A stretch of DNA of 64,000 bases, taken from Chenopodium formosanum. Taxonomy: Eukaryota; Streptophyta; Magnoliopsida; Caryophyllales; Amaranthaceae. Positions 59,517-64,000 of the stretch are shown here, piece after piece. Below the pieces are notes generated by a model, which saw only the letters and a list, made by a program, of their open reading frames with translations, was not told the DNA's origin and did not search any database. The DNA lies in assembly GCA_024500155.1 (NCBI GenBank), contig CM044876.1:8747001-8811000 (forward strand), read 5' to 3'. How positions within the stretch are numbered: the stretch's first letter is position 1; every line of letters starts with the position of its first letter. The position numbers and the translations under genes are program-made.

Positions 59517-61364
59517 ATCTAATCTAGTTTCATACAACCTCATCATGTTTGTCTTTCTCATGCTCATGTAACACACTACATCCTCATGTTTTTCTCTATC
59601 TCTTGCTCATCTAATCTAGTTTCTCACTACCTCCTCAATGTCTCTCTCTCTCTCTATCTATCTAACACACTACCTTCTCAATAATATTTCTCTCTCTTTA
59701 ACACACTACCTCCTCGTCTTCTTATTGATGAACAAAGCCCAAGGCCCAAAAGGACAATCAGTGATACTATTAAGAGATGGACTGATGGACGAAGTGAAAA
59801 TATTTAGCCATACAACCAACACCTATCACGGGGTATATGTTTGATAAGGAGTGTAGGTGGGATTGAAAAGTTTAGTACCAAACTCTCAAATTCTCATGTT
59901 TGTTAAGGGGTAAGGGAAACATGAGGTTTATGCTCCACCCAACCATTTCTAGTGTAATTTTGAGATAAGTAATTATCAAGGACACAAATAAAGAAAATTA
60001 TGATAAAAATTAACAACAAAAAATTATTGGCAATATTAAATTTAGTAGTTTGATTTAGCAATAGCATTAACTACACTCAATTCGTGTTTATTTTTAACTT
60101 TTGCTTATAACTTGTGTTTCTTAAGTACACTCAAAACTTAAAATAGGTTCAAGCTTTAATTCCAAGTTCAATCTTAGCATAATCTAGCATAATGGGCATT
60201 TAATTCCAAGTTTCAAGCTTTAAATTTCCCCCAAAAAAAAGGATATCAAAAATCTCAAGCTCATCAATAGGTTCAACCGCATACTCATCACCGACGATGT
60301 ATATATCTATAGCCGTAAATTTCCTCAATTTATTATGGGTAATTTAATCCATGCGGTTTTACATGCCTTTCTGATTTTATAATTTATTTCAATAGTAGTA
60401 TTTTTTTGATCCCAAGTATCTCTTTTTTAAGCCAAGAAAAATAACCCAGTTCATCTCACACATACAACCCAATTAATCTCACATTATAACCCAAGTTACA
60501 GGGGTTAAAAAAAAGCAAAAAAAAAAAAAAAAATTGTACCTTAATTGAGTGAGCAGAAGGCTACAATTCTCCATAGTTATTCCGATCCACCCCTCTGATT
60601 TCAACACAATTAATCTGACCAGACAAAAAAGATAACACAAAGCGATATACCCAACATAAATAACAAACATATGAATAACCAACATCAGAGTAACCCTTCG
60701 GAAAACATTTCAGCGATATTGATAGGCCGAGAGTAATCCACTGCCCTAACTCTCTGCATTAAGAGACTATGCCATCAATTATTTTGTCCTCTAAGTTATT
60801 GATGATTTACAAAAGCAGGAACCAAGCATATTAAAACAACAGTCCAAACCACGAGTAGAAACGCAATCAACAGTGTAGGACAATTTATGAACCTAAGCAA
60901 AATAACATAACACATCTCTAATTATTCCGATAAAATACTCAGCATACATGGCACAGCCTACAGAAACAACCAAAACAAGTGCAAATGACAGCTTTCATTA
61001 CAGCATAAATTTAATCAGATTTATCAAAATAATCAGTGGTAAAAATCATGTAGGCCATCATTTGTGTTTCTACTTTTACAATCCAGAACTGTTTACTTAG
61101 CTTCTATGTTAAGTGATGGGTTACCAGGAAGGAAAAACCCCATATGCTGAGATCCAATTTTTTTTTTTAGTTCTTTTAAATTCTATCAAATTGGTATTAG
61201 AATCCGGATTGCAATTTTTGTTCATAGTTAACACACATTTACACATGGATTACCTATATTACAGAACGGTGACACTGTGATGTGATAAATTTATGGAAAG
61301 AGAAATTACGAGACATTTTGTAACATAGCATTAGACCATGAGTATAGCATGTCAAACTCATACA
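58401..61364. other. Intergenic, no gene seen
   Basis: No gene was recognised. Frames at 59236-59571 and 59638-59844 are translations of CT-rich microsatellite sequence. The conserved PUB-domain C terminus expected after the pseudogene was searched for here and not found. Confidence 0.5.
59372..59516. repeat. (CT)n and (CA)n microsatellites
   Basis: CT-rich stretches are interrupted by short unique sequence and end in (CT)n followed by (CA)n (59472-59516). A further (CT)n lies near 59639-59655. Confidence 0.9.
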
Positions 61365-62295
61365 TGAAAAGCCTGGTTAGTAAATCTGATTTTTCTGAAC
61401 TTCTGCTCAGCTGGATTCTTCACCACATGCCTGAATAGGTAAAAAGTGCTGATGCTTTCTTTATGCTGGCATCCTCATCCTCGTTCAACAATCGTCAACA
61501 AAAAATAATAAGAATGAAGGCTATATTGTGAATTTGATATTCATGAAACATGTACATTCAAGAATTACAGTGCAAACAAGCAAAATCATTGAACACATCA
61601 TTCACCTTATGATTCTTTTTTAAAGATCGAAGGCACTCTCTCATTTGCTCTGCTTTTGTAATAGGCTTAACTGGAAAAATACTCTGCAAGTCGTATATAA
61701 TACATCAAAATAATGGCAAATTCTAAATATATAGATTAACTTCACAGCTATGCCCATCTTAACAAGAATCCACCTTCTTCTCCTTAACAATGGGTTCAGA
61801 AGGTTTTGGGCAACCCAAGATTGCGTCTTCTTTCATCTTGTGAAACCAAGGGAAAGAAAAATGTCAGGTTACCACTGGTCCTCAATATTCAACTAAATAG
61901 ATCCAATAATTTTAAGGCCAGAAACTTCAAGATGGCACTTAGAGGGGTAAACACACAGTCCAGTAAAAAATAAGTGTGGCAGAGATCTTTAAGCTTGAAA
62001 TCTTGCAATCAGGACCTTCTTTTCTAACTAAACTAATCGTAAAGGTATACGACAAGGCGGAAAAGATATTAAAACCTGGTCTTTTTCCAGCTTTTTTCGA
62101 ATTTTTTCTAAGCCTTTATTCTTTACCTTCCTCCAACGGCAAAAGCAATACACATTAATACAAGAACCATGTCCTTTCTGCACTGAAGAAGATTAGCAAG
62201 CATAATCAAGTACACATTGATTAAAATTGTTTTCTCTCATTATCTTCTTCAAAACGCTTTGCCTCAAGAAGTTTCTTTCCAATTCGAATCCTCTC
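61365..62295 (-). pseudogene. Decayed UBA/PUB-domain protein gene (unprocessed)
   Basis: Successive minus-strand pieces match the order of a plant UBA/TS-N-PUB domain protein: 62230-62295 (ERIRIGKKLLEAKRFEEDNE), 62076-62115 (LEKIRKKLEKDQ), 61774-61836 (ERRRNLGLP, then PKPSEPIVKEKK in another frame), 61606-61683 (IFPVKPITKAEQMRECLRSL, with good splice sites) and 61365-61479 (DEDASIKKASALFTYSG, then VVKNPAEQKFRKIRFTNQAF in another frame). Intron-like spacers separate them, so it is not a retrocopy. The first piece runs into TAA and two pieces are frameshifted. The N-terminal UBA domain and the end of the PUB domain were not found. The intact family is thought to act in ubiquitin/p97-related processes. 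Family identity is from memory of conserved phrases. Confidence 0.65.
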
Positions 62296-62579
62296 CTATA
62301 GACATTTCAAGCAATTGTTAGAAGTACAACATTGAATGATATATTTTTTTTCTTTGACAAGAACATTGAATAAATTAACTACTCGCTTTGCTAGAACTTT
62401 TATACTATGGTTTTCAAGACATAGTGAAATAACAATCAACATTTTAAAAGTTATCGACTTATCGAACTTAATTATATGATACTTTCCAATTTTTCTTATG
62501 AAATGCTTGACATAGCATTGAATTAACTCCGTTGAAAGAATGTACTATACAATAACTAAAACACAAATAGATAAACCAA

Positions 62580-63165
62580 GGCTAACAACAAATTTCCATC
62601 TTACTATATTAGATCATTAAGATCAACCACAAAATACAATCCACCATCTTAAATCACAATAACTATTCACATAATCCCACAATCAGTAAATGGATTGATA
62701 TTTAAATTATAGTGTGTGTGTGTTGGTTTTTTTTTTTTTTTTTTTTTTTTTTTTGTGTTTTGGGCTGAAATGCTCAATAACACAATCAAAGTCCAAATCA
62801 CCAAATAAACAGATCAGCCAAAAATTCTATCCACTATTTTTAATCACATTGATTATTCACATAATACCACAATTGCTTATTGAATTGATGATTGAACTAA
62901 AGTGTTTTTTTTTTGGCTAAAATTGTCAATAACATACAATCAGAGTCCAAATTATCGTCTAAACACATCAGCCCAAAATTCAATCCACTATCTTAAATCA
63001 CATTTATCATTCACATAATCCCACAATCACTAAGCGTTTTTTTTTCATAAATTCTCGATAAAACACAATCAGAGTCCAAATTACTATCAAAACAGATCAG
63101 CCAAAGATTCAATCCAGACTATCATAAATCACATCAATCATTCACATAATCCCACAATCACCAAT
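62580..63165. repeat. Four diverged tandem copies of a roughly 130-bp unit
   Basis: The phrase cacataatcccacaatc recurs at 62668, 62858 (one change), 63012 and 63143. Each copy is preceded by an aatccact-like and an aaatcaca phrase, and in three copies by agtccaaat. Unit length varies (190, 154, 131 bp), largely from T tracts such as 62728-62754. Confidence 0.8.
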
Positions 63166-64000
63166 ATTACGATGCATTGTAGTAAGGACATGACATCCCT
63201 TCGATACATACAAACCAACATAAGATTGATGTTAAAATACTTTGACATATATACCCAAGCAACAACACCCCATGCTTTGAAAAAATTCAGCCTTTACTAA
63301 GCAATTAGTTCCTGCTTCAAAATGTGATTAAAAAAAGGATGATTATGCTACCAATTCTTCATCAACCCCAAATATTATTGCCATTAGTTTAGTAAAGGTA
63401 TACCGGGGAGAAGGAGGATAGAAAGTATGATTGAAAGGAGGATACTGATGAAGAAGAGAAGACAAATATCTGTAATTGGTGCCATAGAATCCTTTTTTCT
63501 CATCTCAGGTCCAATTCTACACAATAAGAAATACTCAAAGATTGGCGTCATATTTGAACTTGGAGTTTTGACACACTCTCGGTTAAGTATTGAATTGAGA
63601 AAAGAGAATCAGATCTGTCTGAATGATTGCTGCAATTTTCATGGCGGTTGAAGCTTTTTCGCGAAATATCATTTTGAGAGCATTTAGTTACACAAATAAA
63701 TGAACTAATTAACTAAAACAAATGCGGTATATCAGATAGGTGAATTTTAGGGTAAATAACTATTACTTTTACAGCGGTTGTCACCAAAGCACCTTAAGAA
63801 GATATATTAGACTACAAACAACCCAATTACCATACCTAAAGAGACTTCTCATCACAGACTCGCCCTCCAAAATAGCCTTGTAGCAATAGCATGCTAGCAA
63901 CTCAACAACCTTCGTGTATTCTGGAAGCATATATGGATGATATTTTCTTTTGTTTTTCCATATCATTTTAAATCATCCCAGTATCCCACCATTACTACTA
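63166..64000. other. Right edge, no recognised gene
   Basis: A minus-strand frame at 63781-63966 contains YMLPEYTKVVELLACYCYKA and SVMRSLFR followed by a GT donor-like site. It could be an exon of an unknown gene, but I do not recognise it. The frame at 63427-63651 is not recognised either. Confidence 0.4.

Noticed and set aside
59236..59571. 111-codon frame with Ser/Leu and His/Thr runs
   Set aside because: A translation of CT and CA microsatellites.

Overview
This window reads as nuclear DNA of a flowering plant, most likely a eudicot. The genes are split by GT-AG introns. The intergenic DNA is AT-rich and packed with small plant transposons: Stowaway-type 'CTCCCTCCGTCC' MITEs, Tourist-type MITEs, tRNA-derived SINEs, Helitrons, a CACTA element and LTRs. 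The proteins have plant-specific architectures (DOMON plus cytochrome b561, AIR12-like, LEA_2/NHL, CC-NB-LRR, TIM21). I cannot name the species. A Caryophyllales plant is possible but untested.

Genes from left to right. (1) A class 3 lipase with a Lipase_3 N-terminal region lies on the minus strand (562-5247, nine exons) and probably continues past the left edge. (2) A DOMON-cytochrome b561 redox protein lies on the plus strand (7750-10014, three exons). Its first intron, if kept, encodes a hydrophobic tail and stop that would turn the product into a DOMON-only, GPI-anchor-like protein. (3) An LEA_2/NHL-type membrane protein lies on the plus strand (16890-17609). Its TATA box sits at the junction of a MITE. 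(4) An AIR12-like DOMON protein lies on the minus strand (28142-28846). (5) TIM21, a mitochondrial inner-membrane import subunit, lies on the minus strand (30635-41376, seven exons). Its third intron holds a very young non-autonomous LTR retrotransposon. (6) An intronless CC-NB-LRR immune receptor lies on the minus strand (44348-47476), with a Helitron about 200 bp upstream of its ATG. (7) A decayed, intron-containing copy of a UBA/PUB-domain gene lies on the minus strand (61365-62295).

Most of the rest is mobile DNA, and much of it can be delimited by target-site duplications. There are two solo LTRs (50560-53300, TSD aatgt; 54119-54905, TSD ttgca), one complete small LTR element (34687-36631, TSD gacac), one CACTA element (56926-58397, TSD caa), and three well-bounded Helitrons plus one probable. 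A five-member Tourist-like MITE family is filled with CAGTT/AACTG repeats, several Stowaway-like MITEs include one nearly identical pair, and there are four SINEs. Several are nested: a SINE and a MITE inside a Helitron, a MITE inside a solo LTR, and an LTR element inside TIM21.

The genes do not form a pathway. Two of them (7750 and 28142) belong to the same apoplastic ascorbate/b-type-cytochrome DOMON family. Exon coordinates were derived by hand from splice signals and reading-frame continuity; none were checked against transcripts.
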